DNA from: CAWCDJ01 sp963836015
Lineage (GTDB): Bacteria > Acidobacteriota > Terriglobia > Bryobacterales > Bryobacteraceae
Reading direction: 5' to 3'
NCBI GenBank assembly: GCA_963836015.1
Contig: CAWIIF010000010.1
Coordinates: 105,507 to 169,506, forward strand
Length of the DNA: 64,000 nt
Positions 52,899 to 61,809 of this stretch are shown here, piece after piece. The stretch's first letter is position 1. Every line of letters starts with the position of its first letter. Under the pieces are notes generated by a model. It was not told the DNA's origin and did no database searches. It was given only the letters and a program-made list of their open reading frames with translations. The translations under genes were made by a program, and so were the position numbers.

Positions 52899-54791
52899 AT
52901 GAAAACTACGACGCTTGTTGTGTCTCTACTGATCGTGTCGATGAACGGCAGCGCCGTTCTCGCGCAATCATTCGACGGTGAACCGGCCTTCCGCGGATCT
53001 GGGTCCGCCGGATGGCCCCGCTTTTCGTTCGACTACTCCAACTCCAATCACAACCCCTTCGAACGCACGATCTCGCGGCGGACCGCGCCGCGGCTCGAAA
53101 GGGCGTGGCAGACCTTTAACGATTCACAGTGGCGCCCCGGATCGCCGCCCACCGGCTTCGCACTGGAAGGCGCGGTGAACCTCCGGTTCCGCTCGACCGT
53201 CGTCGGCGTGGTCTCGCCGCCGCTGGTCATCGACGGAACAATTTACTATGTCGACGAACTCGGCACGATGTTCGCGCGCGACGCCAAAACAGGGACGATC
53301 ACCGATGGCGCGCGCCATTGGACCACGACTCTCGTCGATCCGGACTACGCCGCTACGCCTAACCCGATCGTTCCCGATCTGTACTACACGGCCCCGGTCG
53401 CCACTCCCACCCACATCTGGATCCGCAGCTCGATAAACGGCCGCGTGCATGCCGTGCGCCGGATGGGAGGGATGGAAGAGGATTTCGATCCCGACACACC
53501 CGGAGTTCAGCCGTACCGGATGCATCCGGACGAAGCACTGGCGTCGAATCTCGGCGAGCCCGTGATCGTCGAATTGGACGCGAACGGACGCGTGGTGGAC
53601 GGCTCCGGCCGAATCGCCCAGGGTCACCGTGTTCTGCTGATCTCCGAACAGAACGTCATCCTCAAGAACGTGCTTCTTCCCGGCGGGCAGGCGCAGACCG
53701 GGGTGATTACGGCGTTGGACATTACCGATCCGCTGCATCCCGCGGAGTTCTGGCGCACAAAGACGATCGATGTCAACCCGGCGACGGGGCAACTCTACGG
53801 CTCCGGCGTGTCGGCGGGATCGGGGCTCGCCGTCGATGCCGCGCGGGGCTGGATCTTCGGAGGCACGGGACAGAACGGCGTCGCGCCCTATGACGGCTAT
53901 CCGGACCCGGCGCGGGCGCTGGCGGGTTACGTCGACCGCGGCGACTCCATTTACGCGATCGACATCCGGACGGGCAGCTTCGTCTGGTCGAACCAGTTCC
54001 ACAAGAACGATGTTTTCGACCTGAATCACCCCGTTCCGACAGGACCCAACCGCGCCGACGGTCCACGCGACGCGGATGTGCTCTCGCCACCCGTGCTGTT
54101 CTCCGGCTGCGAACGCCGGCGATGCCGCGACTACGTCGCCGGCGGCAGCAAGGGCGGGCTGTTCCGCGCCATCTACCGCAACAACGGCCAGAGCGCCTGG
54201 GAACGGAAGATTGGGAAACCGACCGGGCTCGGCAGCATTCAGGGCGGAGCGGCGTACGCCAACGGCGTCATCTACGTGGCCGGATTCGAAGGCATGGACG
54301 ACGGCTTCGCGGACGCCAATTTCAACGCTCCGGGCAGCAAGTACTTCAACGCGTTCTTCGCGACCTTCAGCCCCCAGTTCTGGGCCGATGTCGAGAACAC
54401 GGCGGAAGACGGCCGCGCCGATACCGGCATGCAGATCAAGGTGTATGCTCTCGACGCGGTCACCGGAGCGTCGGTGTGGCAGTTCCCCGGCGGAGCGGAT
54501 TTCGTGCTGCTGAAGGCCGGCGCCGCGCTGCGCCACCTCTCCGTGGCCAACGGACTGCTGTACGTAACCACCACCTCCGGCGAGCTGTTTGTCCTCGACA
54601 CGCTCACTGGCCGGCGGCTGTTCCACGACCAGACCCGCGACCTGAATCAGGAGTTCGGGCTCGGCCTCACCAGCCCGCATCACGCGGGCATGAACGCAGG
54701 CGCCGTGATTGCCGATGGGATGGTGTTCGTGCCCTACGGCGGTCAGAACGAGCCGTCAGGCGGAATGATCGCGTACCGGGTAGGCCGGTGA
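52899..54791 (+). CDS. Secreted PQQ-like beta-propeller protein
   Basis: 630 residues with a signal peptide (LVVSLLIVSMNGSAVLAQ) and repeated PQQ-type blades, for example VVGVVSPPLVIDGTIYYVDELGTMFARDAKTG, GDSIYAIDIRTGSFVWSNQF and AVTGASVWQFPGGADF. This is the fold of quinoprotein dehydrogenases and of BamB-like proteins. No clear pyrroloquinoline-quinone disulfide or Ca2+ site could be picked out, so the enzymatic role is uncertain. A ribosome-binding site (AGGAGA) is upstream. It may form a unit with the preceding genes. Confidence 0.8.
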   Translation: MKTTTLVVSLLIVSMNGSAVLAQSFDGEPAFRGSGSAGWPRFSFDYSNSNHNPFERTISRRTAPRLERAWQTFNDSQWRPGSPPTGFALEGAVNLRFRSTVVGVVSPPLVIDGTIYYVDELGTMFARDAKTGTITDGARHWTTTLVDPDYAATPNPIVPDLYYTAPVATPTHIWIRSSINGRVHAVRRMGGMEEDFDPDTPGVQPYRMHPDEALASNLGEPVIVELDANGRVVDGSGRIAQGHRVLLISEQNVILKNVLLPGGQAQTGVITALDITDPLHPAEFWRTKTIDVNPATGQLYGSGVSAGSGLAVDAARGWIFGGTGQNGVAPYDGYPDPARALAGYVDRGDSIYAIDIRTGSFVWSNQFHKNDVFDLNHPVPTGPNRADGPRDADVLSPPVLFSGCERRRCRDYVAGGSKGGLFRAIYRNNGQSAWERKIGKPTGLGSIQGGAAYANGVIYVAGFEGMDDGFADANFNAPGSKYFNAFFATFSPQFWADVENTAEDGRADTGMQIKVYALDAVTGASVWQFPGGADFVLLKAGAALRHLSVANGLLYVTTTSGELFVLDTLTGRRLFHDQTRDLNQEFGLGLTSPHHAGMNAGAVIADGMVFVPYGGQNEPSGGMIAYRVGR

Positions 54792-55000
54792 TGGAGGTTG
54801 CGGCGCAGCCAGCCCGCGCATAGCGCAGGTCGTGGCGCACGCCACGGAAGGAGCGGCCGCGCTCGGCGCGGCTTGCAGTATGATGAATCCTCCTGGCCGA
54901 AAAGGATCGTTGGCGGCTATGCTGGCGCCTTCTTTAGCAGACCCACCGAAAGCACACGTTCTCCGCTTCCGGAGGTGGCCCTGACGAAAGGGACATTACC

Positions 55001-56182
55001 ATGAGAGTTGCAATCAACGGCATGGGCATCGCTGGCCCGACACTCGCCTATTGGCTTCGCCAGTCAGGGCACGATCCGGTGCTCTTCGAGAAGGCGCCGG
55101 CGGTTCGATCAGGCGGCTACCTCATCGATTTCTGGGGACTCGGTTATGAGATCGCAGAGCGCATGGGAATCATATCGACGTTGCGTCAGCACGGTTACCA
55201 GATGGAACGGTTGCGGATGGTCGATCGGGACGGCCGCGAGGAAGCGCACATGGACCTGGCGCCGTTGTACGAGGCGCACCGCGGCCGTTTCATCAGTCTT
55301 CCGCGGGCCGATCTCGCGGCCGCGCTGAGCGTCGCCTGTCAGGGAATTCCGGCCCATTTCAACGTGTCGATCAGCGCGATCGTGCTGGACGGCGCCAATT
55401 CGATCGTGACGCTCTCAGACGGCCGGCAGGATCGGTTCGACCTAATCGTGGGGGCTGATGGACTGCATTCCCAGGTGCGAGCACTCGCCTTCGGTCCGGA
55501 AGCGCAGTTCGAACAGTTTCTGGACTGTTATGTCGCGGCGTTTCGCGTCCGCGGCTATCCTCACCGCGATGAACTGACGTTCGTGTCGCACACGGTGCGT
55601 GGGCGTCAGGCGGCTCGGGTATCGCTCCGCGACGACGAAACGGTCGTGATGATGGTCTGCCGCGCCGAACTCATCGGCGCCGATCGTCTTTGGCACGGAG
55701 ATCCGCGCCCAGCGCTGCGCCAGGCGTATGGCGAGATGGGATGGGAAGTACCCGAACTGCTCGACGCGATGGACGGGTCTGACGACATGTACTTCGATCG
55801 CGTCAGCCAAATTCACCTGCCGCAGTGGAGCGCCGGTCGCGTGGCGCTCGTCGGCGATGCGGCGGCCTGCCCCTCGCTGCTCGCCGGGGAAGGAACCGGC
55901 CTCGGGATGCTCGAAGCGTATGTCCTGGCGGGAGAACTGCATCGAGCCGACGGCAACTGTGCCCGCGCGCTGGCAACGTACGAGAGCCGGCTGCGGAAGT
56001 TCGTTTCAGCCAAACAGAAGGGAGCGTTGTGGTTCCGCGGATTCTTCGCACCGCAGACGGCCCTGGGGCTCAGGGTGCGCAATCTGGCTGTCCAAGCGTT
56101 CGCGCTGCCGTTGCTCGCGAAGCCGTTCTGGGCGCGCTCTCTGCACGACGATTTCACACTGCCTGAGTACCAGATGCGTTGA
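55001..56182 (+). CDS. FAD-dependent monooxygenase (TetX/PHBH-like)
   Basis: 393 residues. The N-terminal GxGxxG variant INGMGIAGPTLAYWLRQSG binds FAD. The RPRADL-like segment (ISLPRADLAAALS), the DG motif (LIVGADGLHSQVRALAF) and the GD motif (GRVALVGDAAACPSLLAGEGTGLGM) are in order. These class A flavoprotein monooxygenases hydroxylate aromatic or polyketide substrates; TetX-like members inactivate tetracyclines, but the substrate here is unknown. No cofactor partner is adjacent. It is the last gene before the accessory region. Confidence 0.9.
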   Translation: MRVAINGMGIAGPTLAYWLRQSGHDPVLFEKAPAVRSGGYLIDFWGLGYEIAERMGIISTLRQHGYQMERLRMVDRDGREEAHMDLAPLYEAHRGRFISLPRADLAAALSVACQGIPAHFNVSISAIVLDGANSIVTLSDGRQDRFDLIVGADGLHSQVRALAFGPEAQFEQFLDCYVAAFRVRGYPHRDELTFVSHTVRGRQAARVSLRDDETVVMMVCRAELIGADRLWHGDPRPALRQAYGEMGWEVPELLDAMDGSDDMYFDRVSQIHLPQWSAGRVALVGDAAACPSLLAGEGTGLGMLEAYVLAGELHRADGNCARALATYESRLRKFVSAKQKGALWFRGFFAPQTALGLRVRNLAVQAFALPLLAKPFWARSLHDDFTLPEYQMR

Positions 56183-56793
56183 ACAAGCGCTGGACCGGCG
56201 CCAGAAGATCAATGCCCTCCGCACGTCGAAACTTAATCCAGCAGGCGGTGTAAAGGCGCCGATGAGCATTCGGTGTTCACCGAAAAGGTTGCTCATGACA
56301 CTGCAATCCTCACGTCGACCTCCGACGGAAGTTCCGCAGAATCTGTCAACGGTCCCGCGGGACACCGGAGGCAAGAATGGGGAACCGATGCGAGGAATAG
56401 GCAAAGAATAGGCAAACAATGAGAACAACTCTCTAAAGGGACTCCGTAATCTACTGAAGGATTGGGGGTTGCGAAGAAAGGCCTTTGTGGGGAATCCGAA
56501 GGCTTGTCTAATCCATTTTTCGCTTGTAACTTATTGATTCTATGGCTACCCAAGTGAAACAAGGGGTATTTCACGGTGCAGAGATGCTGGCAAAGTGATT
56601 GATTCTGGATGGCTTACTCAAAATCCGTGCGGCCGGTTCTGAATCCCAGAGACCTTAGATGTCAGGATCGCGGATCTTTGGCGTCGTGCATTTGGCGACC
56701 TGCCTATCATCCGGAGCGGGCACAGTCCTTCCGTCGCATTCCATGGATGGTAGCGCTCGCTAGTGACGGGCGAGTAGGATAAGTGTTTCACGC
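56183..56793 (+). other. Intergenic boundary region with tandem 11-bp repeat
   Basis: 611 bp without a supported gene between the FAD monooxygenase and the McrB-like gene. It is more AT-rich than its surroundings, notably 56430-56600. It contains an exact tandem repeat GAATAGGCAAA at 56395-56405 and 56406-56416. The change of composition makes this the likely left edge of the defence/phage region. No integrase or tRNA lies here. Confidence 0.5.
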
Positions 56794-57477
56794 ATGCCAG
56801 CCACAGACAAGTTGTTAGGCAGTCTTCGCGATGGTCGCTCCTGGCAACCCGCACGGGAAGAATTACGTCAGTTTCTCGCCGAGTTGTTCGAGGAACGCTA
56901 TTACCTACAGGATTGGAAGCTCTTTCAGGCGCGCCCATCGTACATGAGCGAGGATCACGCATCCTACGCTGGTTGGATTCTGGCCGAGAATCCGAGTTCC
57001 GGGCCGTATCAGGGGACCAGTTTCGTTTGGTTCCCCGGCGATGGCGGCAGTGTTGCTGTCCTCGTAATTGGCACCGCAGGATTTGGCCCCGATGCACATA
57101 TTCTTGGCCGGCCCGGTCATCGTCGCCGGCTACAAGCGCTCGCTCGTTTGCATGGTAACCGCTTGTGGGTGAAGCCGGATCCGCTTGACCTGAATTCCAC
57201 GATCCCGGAATCCGCGCGACGGAACTGGCCGGCGATCGAAGCGGGCCTCCAAGTGTACGACCAGCCGGGCCGAGCTGTCATCTACGCAGCCGTGCCTATA
57301 ACGACTGGCAACGCGGCAGAGCGGGAGGCCGTTGAAGACCTGATGGACCTTTTCGCGCACGAGCACCGCGTGCGCATGAAGGGCGCGTTCAAGACGCTGG
57401 GACACCCGTCGCAGCGCTATGCTCGGAAAGCTGTTCCCGCAACGTACCGAAGCGGAGGTCGCGGAACTGCTGGATGA
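56794..57477 (+). CDS. N-terminal part of McrB-like protein (DNA-binding-type domain)
   Basis: 227 residues. It carries a globular domain with aromatic/beta segments (YMSEDHASYAGWILAENPSSG, TSFVWFPGDGGSVAVLVIGT) and two helical ends (ELRQFLAELFEERYYLQDWKLF, EREAVEDLMDLFAHEHRV). The last ~20 residues overlap the McrB GTPase frame. If one G is removed from the run GGG at 57399-57401, this frame continues directly as ...AFKTLDTRRSAMLGKLF into the GTPase, so the two were probably one protein of about 490 residues. McrB-like proteins carry a variable N-terminal DNA-recognition domain in this position. I do not recognise the family of this one. Confidence 0.6.
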   Translation: MPATDKLLGSLRDGRSWQPAREELRQFLAELFEERYYLQDWKLFQARPSYMSEDHASYAGWILAENPSSGPYQGTSFVWFPGDGGSVAVLVIGTAGFGPDAHILGRPGHRRRLQALARLHGNRLWVKPDPLDLNSTIPESARRNWPAIEAGLQVYDQPGRAVIYAAVPITTGNAAEREAVEDLMDLFAHEHRVRMKGAFKTLGHPSQRYARKAVPATYRSGGRGTAG

Positions 57478-58273
57478 CCGGCGGTTTGTGGTCTTGCAGG
57501 GGCCACCGGGAACCGGGAAGACCCGCATGGCCTTGACGGCGGCTCGTAGGCACGGTGAACCCACCGTTGTCCAGTTTCATCCGGCTCGCACCTACGAGGA
57601 CTTCGTGATTGGGCTGGCTCCGGTGCCTGCGCAGGACGGACTTCGGTTCGATGTCCGGAAGGGGGACTTGCTCCGAGCGAATGCGGCGGCGAAGGGACGA
57701 ACACACGTGCTCGTCATCGATGAGATCAATCGAGGCGACCTGTCTCGCGTCCTGGGCGAGGCGATCTTCCTATTCGAAAGCGGCGACGGGGATCGGACGA
57801 TCGAACTTCCCCATGAGTACGAAGGCAGCCGGAAGTTGCGGCTCGAGGGCGGACTACGAGTGCTCGCGACGCTCAACACCGCTGATCGCTCGATTGCACG
57901 CTTCGACATCGCGATACGCAGACGCTTCGCGTTTCTCGACATGTGGCCCGACCTCGAGGTCGTCAACGCAGAAGGGGTCCGCGTAAGCATCGAAGTTTTC
58001 GAGGACACTCTCCATACTTTTACCGAGCACGCCGACGAGGCGGGTCTCAATCTCGTGCCCGGTCATGCCTACTTCCTCGACCCGCGTCCTGATCTCGACC
58101 CTTCAAAACGGGAACAACGGGTGCGACGGCGCCTTGAGCATGAACTGTTGCCACTCTTGTCGGCTTATGTGGACGAGCGCATGCTCGGCCCTGCGACCGG
58201 CGAGGTTCAAGGGCTAGTCGATCGGATCGCCGGACGACTCCGATCAATAGCAGATCAAGATGCCCAACCGTAG
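57419..58273 (+). CDS. McrB-like AAA+ GTPase
   Basis: 284 residues. Walker A GPPGTGKT (residues 28-35), Walker B plus finger VIDEINRGDLSRVLGE (around residue 100) and the McrB-type signature LNTADRSIARFDIAIRRRF give a motor GTPase of a type IV McrBC-like restriction system. It would translocate DNA and deliver it to a McrC-like nuclease. The 3' end overlaps the McrC-like gene by 14 bp, so both are co-translated. Upstream it overlaps the N-terminal gene by 59 bp. Confidence 0.9.
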   Translation: MLGKLFPQRTEAEVAELLDDRRFVVLQGPPGTGKTRMALTAARRHGEPTVVQFHPARTYEDFVIGLAPVPAQDGLRFDVRKGDLLRANAAAKGRTHVLVIDEINRGDLSRVLGEAIFLFESGDGDRTIELPHEYEGSRKLRLEGGLRVLATLNTADRSIARFDIAIRRRFAFLDMWPDLEVVNAEGVRVSIEVFEDTLHTFTEHADEAGLNLVPGHAYFLDPRPDLDPSKREQRVRRRLEHELLPLLSAYVDERMLGPATGEVQGLVDRIAGRLRSIADQDAQP

Positions 58274-59717
58274 GCGAACCGGACCGGGACGCCGCCCGAG
58301 CAGAGGCCGCACTCTAATCTGGGAGCGAAGCCGTGCAGCGCCGTCGCTGAAGAAGCTGCCGGATCAAGGCGGCGAAGCCGAGCTATCTTACGACGAAGTC
58401 GGAGGGCCGGACCGGCCCGATTGGATTGACAGTTTCTTGACAGCGAATCGAGATGCATTGGCACGACTCGCGATCGCTACGAGTGTCCGCGTAAAGGAGG
58501 GCCGCGCCCTGGTGGTCCTCACCTCAAGTGACAGGCTCGGCGCGATTCCCATCCGATCCCCAATTACACGCAAGATTACCGGCGGCCTCCTGGTTGAACC
58601 GCGGTTTGGGTGGTCGTCGATCGGCCAAGTCCTGGGGGAGGTCGGGTTCCGTGTCGAGCCGGAGATCGGAGGACTTGCCCTGGTCCCTGGTTCCGCTCGC
58701 GAAGTTCCGCCTTGGGTCCTGGCCGGTCCGCTCGTCTCGCGGGTTGCTGCTCTGATCGCGCAAATGACCCGGACCTTTGTGCCGACTACGGTGGAACGAG
58801 AGATGCCGCGGGGGACCGTGGACTGGAACTGCTACGCTGGCCGGGCACTTCCAACCGGGCGGTGGACTTCGTTCCAGTGCTCGTATTCCGAATTGAGCAG
58901 CGATCCCGAATTAGTCGCGGCACTGCGATGGACTCTCCGTCGCGTCGGCGAGGATCTCGAGCCGGCTGCGGATCTCTTGGTCGCGCGACGACTGATGGAG
59001 CGGATCGTGGACCTTCTCCGCGCGCTCGGACCTGGTCCGGCACGGCGTCCCGGGTTGGGTGGACTGGTGGCATCCTCGATTGCGCCCGAGTGGCTGCGAT
59101 TAGCGGTCGAAGCGATGGCCTGGGTTCGTGATGAGCGCGGGTTGGCCGGCGCGAGGTCGCTCGAAGGCCTGCCCTGGTCCCTTCCCGTGAACAGTGTTTG
59201 GGAGGCCTGGGTGGAGGCGTTCCTACACTCGTTGGCCCTACGGCTGGGGGGACGGCTGTCCACCGGGCGGCAGGGTTCCACCAGCAGGCCGTTTGTGTGG
59301 CGAACGCGCACCCGATCCATGGGCCACCTGGCTCCGGACTTTCTTCTCGAACTGCCTGGGCGGGCTGTCTGGATCGATGCCAAGTACAAGGATCATCTTC
59401 GTCGGCTGGCGGTCCAGGACTGGTCGGGTTTGCCCGTGGCTTTGCGAGAGTCGCACCGGGCTGATCTGCACCAGGCGCTTGCGTATGCCATGTTTGCCGA
59501 GGCGCCTCGGGTGGATACCTTTCTGGTGTACCCGGGCACAGTAGGGCCGGCTGGCGAGCCGGTGGCGCCCGAACCAGTGTTTGCCCTGGCGGATCTGGTG
59601 GCGGGTGGGCGGCAGGTGCGGCTCGGACTCGGTTCGATCCCTTTCGGATTTAAGGGACCGGCACACCGGGAGCAAGTGGTTGCCGCGTGGGAGAAAGTTC
59701 TGCGCGATGCGGCGTGA
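58260..59717 (+). CDS. McrC-like PD-(D/E)xK nuclease subunit
   Basis: 485 residues with the McrC layout: an N-terminal regulatory part (LLVEPRFGWSSIGQVLGEVGF) and a C-terminal nuclease domain with D360 (HLAPDFLLEL) and D373-A-K375 (WIDAKYKDHL), the PD-(D/E)xK triad. An HQ helix follows (ADLHQALAYAMF). It should cleave DNA when stimulated by the McrB-like motor. ATG start 14 bp inside the mcrB-like gene. Sequence identity to classical McrC is low in the middle. Confidence 0.82.
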   Translation: MPNRRRTGPGRRPSRGRTLIWERSRAAPSLKKLPDQGGEAELSYDEVGGPDRPDWIDSFLTANRDALARLAIATSVRVKEGRALVVLTSSDRLGAIPIRSPITRKITGGLLVEPRFGWSSIGQVLGEVGFRVEPEIGGLALVPGSAREVPPWVLAGPLVSRVAALIAQMTRTFVPTTVEREMPRGTVDWNCYAGRALPTGRWTSFQCSYSELSSDPELVAALRWTLRRVGEDLEPAADLLVARRLMERIVDLLRALGPGPARRPGLGGLVASSIAPEWLRLAVEAMAWVRDERGLAGARSLEGLPWSLPVNSVWEAWVEAFLHSLALRLGGRLSTGRQGSTSRPFVWRTRTRSMGHLAPDFLLELPGRAVWIDAKYKDHLRRLAVQDWSGLPVALRESHRADLHQALAYAMFAEAPRVDTFLVYPGTVGPAGEPVAPEPVFALADLVAGGRQVRLGLGSIPFGFKGPAHREQVVAAWEKVLRDAA

Positions 59718-59746
59718 GGCCGGACAACGTCAGGTGTTATGTTCTT

Positions 59747-59793
59747 AGAAAGGGATGGGATTGGGGTTTGCCCCCGCAATTGGCGTAGAGCCC
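59747..59793 (-). repeat. Dispersed intergenic repeat, copy 2
   Basis: The same block type as at 32161-32205: GGGGTTTGCCC followed a few bases later by TTGGCGTAGA. It lies 29 bp after the McrC-like stop. Variation between copies suggests an old family. Confidence 0.5.
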
Positions 59794-60021
59794 AGCCGAA
59801 AATAAATTGGCTCCGTGGGGCAAAATCCGGGTGGTTGCCTTGTTTTGCTTAATCCGAAGATGAGTTTTCTCGGGTTCTATCAACCCATCTTGGCCTTCGG
59901 CGTTAGCCGCAGAAATCGACCCTCTGTAACCTCCACAAAACACGAGATCGGCAAAAAGGCCACGAGATGAGGAAACTAACGTCTTTTCTGGTTGGCAGCC
60001 AGAGACGATCCGTCGCGGGTT

Positions 60022-61392
60022 ATGCTGGACATTCCAATGAGGATCGTCTCAGCAAACCTCAACCAGCGGCTCGGCAATTCCGCCGTCAGATCGCGCATTG
60101 AGCTCTGGTTGGGAACGAAGGCGCCCGACCTATTCCTATCGCAGGAGCCGTTTAAGCCCAGCCACCTGGACCGGCCCGCCATCGGTGGATACCGGCTGGT
60201 CAGCACCTCGCCCTTGATCTCCTGCTGGATCGCGCAAAAGCACGCCTGCCCCAAGGTCGTCGAACACAGCGAGCGCTGGCACGAACTCAGGCATGGCGGC
60301 GTGTGCGCGCACAACGTATATCTGTCGCCGAATTCGTCCGCTGAGCGTCGGGCGTTGCTGAACGATCTCGCCCATGCGATTCGTGAAGCGGAAGCCAACA
60401 CGATTGTCATCACCGGCGATTTCAACCTGGCGCCTCGTCTTGAAGACGGCTTGTTCGGCAATCAGCCGAGCACGTTCACAAAGCCACCGGAACGGCGGGC
60501 GTTCGAAGCCCTGCTCGCATCCGCGAGTCTCGTCGATGCTACATGTCCATCGCCTGGCGTGAACCTGGAATTCACGTTCGAGAGAGTGCAGCAAGGACGT
60601 CCCAACCGCTTTCGATGCGACCTGGCGCTCATCTCGAGCCACATCGCCGAAGCCGCGGCTGTGATGTATGACCATTCCGTGCGCGCGCTGCCGGGCGCCT
60701 TCACGGATCACAGCGCTCTGATCATAGACGTGCAGATAGACGGGGCCGAGAGGCGTGTGTCGGAGCAGGTTGTGCCGCGGACGAGGAGGGTCGAACCAGA
60801 TGCCGGCCGCAGACTTGTCGACCGTCCAATCACCGCCTCGGCGTCACACAAGACGGCGATCAAGCGGCAGAGTGCTTCTCAGATCGCACGTAAGCTGGAC
60901 GAGCAAGGCGTCCTGAGTAGCCTGGGCGTTCGATCGATCCTGGATTTCGGCTGCGGCTACGGTACGGACGTGGAATTCTATCGTTCCAGGGGCTACGACG
61001 CTGACGGATTCGATATTGAGCCGAGGTTTGGATGGACGGGACGCAGCGAGCGATTGCACGACCTCGTCACGCTGGTGTTCGTCGTCAACGTGCTGCCGAC
61101 GACCGAAGACCGTCTCTCGGCTGTTCGGGAGGCGGCGCTGCACGTCAGGCCGGGAGGCCACCTTCTGATTGCCGCGCGTTCTGAGTCGGCGATCGCGGCG
61201 GAAGCGAGGAAGGGAAACTGGGCGCCCTGCAATGACGGCTGGATCTCAGCACCCGAGAAAGGCACGTTTCAGAAGGGCATCGCACCCGAGGAACTCGCTT
61301 GGTGCGCCGGCTCGATTGGGTTCCGAATCGCGAAATGCTCGCTTCGGCTCAGTTCGGACGTGAGCTGGTTGCTCTCCAGGCGACCCGGGTAG
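60022..61392 (+). CDS. Fusion of EEP nuclease-like domain and TIGR04096-like methyltransferase
   Basis: 456 residues from the ATG at 60022 (an ATG at 60037 is also possible; the frame continues upstream to a TTG). The N-terminal half is an exonuclease/endonuclease/phosphatase domain: Glu in LSQEPFKP (~42), GDFNLAP (~133-138) and TDHSALI (D229/H230) are the metal and catalytic positions. The C-terminal half begins ASHKTAIKRQSASQ (~274-287), then SILDFGCGYGTDVE (SAM motif I, ~306-319), VNVLPTTEDR and GTFQKGIAPEEL (~414-425). That order and the HKTAI...GTFQK pair match methyltransferases associated with DNA phosphorothioation (TIGR04096). It lies 304 bp after the McrC-like gene. The combination of domains is unusual and the activity unknown. 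Confidence 0.8.
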   Translation: MLDIPMRIVSANLNQRLGNSAVRSRIELWLGTKAPDLFLSQEPFKPSHLDRPAIGGYRLVSTSPLISCWIAQKHACPKVVEHSERWHELRHGGVCAHNVYLSPNSSAERRALLNDLAHAIREAEANTIVITGDFNLAPRLEDGLFGNQPSTFTKPPERRAFEALLASASLVDATCPSPGVNLEFTFERVQQGRPNRFRCDLALISSHIAEAAAVMYDHSVRALPGAFTDHSALIIDVQIDGAERRVSEQVVPRTRRVEPDAGRRLVDRPITASASHKTAIKRQSASQIARKLDEQGVLSSLGVRSILDFGCGYGTDVEFYRSRGYDADGFDIEPRFGWTGRSERLHDLVTLVFVVNVLPTTEDRLSAVREAALHVRPGGHLLIAARSESAIAAEARKGNWAPCNDGWISAPEKGTFQKGIAPEELAWCAGSIGFRIAKCSLRLSSDVSWLLSRRPG

Positions 61393-61446
61393 GGCGGCCG
61401 AAGGGATGTCGTGCTTCACCGGCCGCCTTAGCCCGAGCGGATCATC

Positions 61447-61790
61447 TCACAGCATTGGCGATAGACAGCCAAGCAGAGGTTCGAGCCAACGACGGTCGGC
61501 ATTTGCTCCGTAGGCATCCCAGGACTCGACGGCGGCCTTGATTCGCGCGACCTCCGGCGTCGGAAAACTCGAATTCTCTGGCCGGGCAACGAGAGCGCGG
61601 GATTCCACACCACGCGCTCCTGGCCCGCGACCATCTCGCGCTTCAACTCGACTGCCTTCTCCTCGTCGGCGTCGAGCGCAATCCTGTCCTGAATGTTCCA
61701 GATCGCGCGAATAGAACCCACGTCTGCCCGCTGCGCGCCCAGGAGCGCGTGCAGGTTCAGACGCTGGGTATGGTCCAGCTTCAACTTCAT
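61447..61790 (-). pseudogene. Small phage-associated protein, two frameshifts
   Basis: Starts MKLKLDHTQRLNLHALLGAQ at 61790 and reads well to NPALSL. It then needs one base removed at a C run (plus-strand 61584-61586) to give REFEFSDA and one near 61554-61557 to give EVARIKAAVESWDAYGAN, ending at 61447 (about 113 residues). The pattern is typical of small phage structural or scaffold genes. The two indels are probably sequencing errors or decay. It lies 20 bp downstream of the tail-fibre gene. Confidence 0.55.
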
Positions 61791-61809
61791 CGGGTTGTCC
61801 TTTCGGGGA

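Noticed and set aside
53124..54683. 519-residue reverse-strand frame across the PQQ-like gene
   Set aside because: Composition is Arg/Gly-rich with no hydrophobic core, while the forward frame has clear propeller blades.
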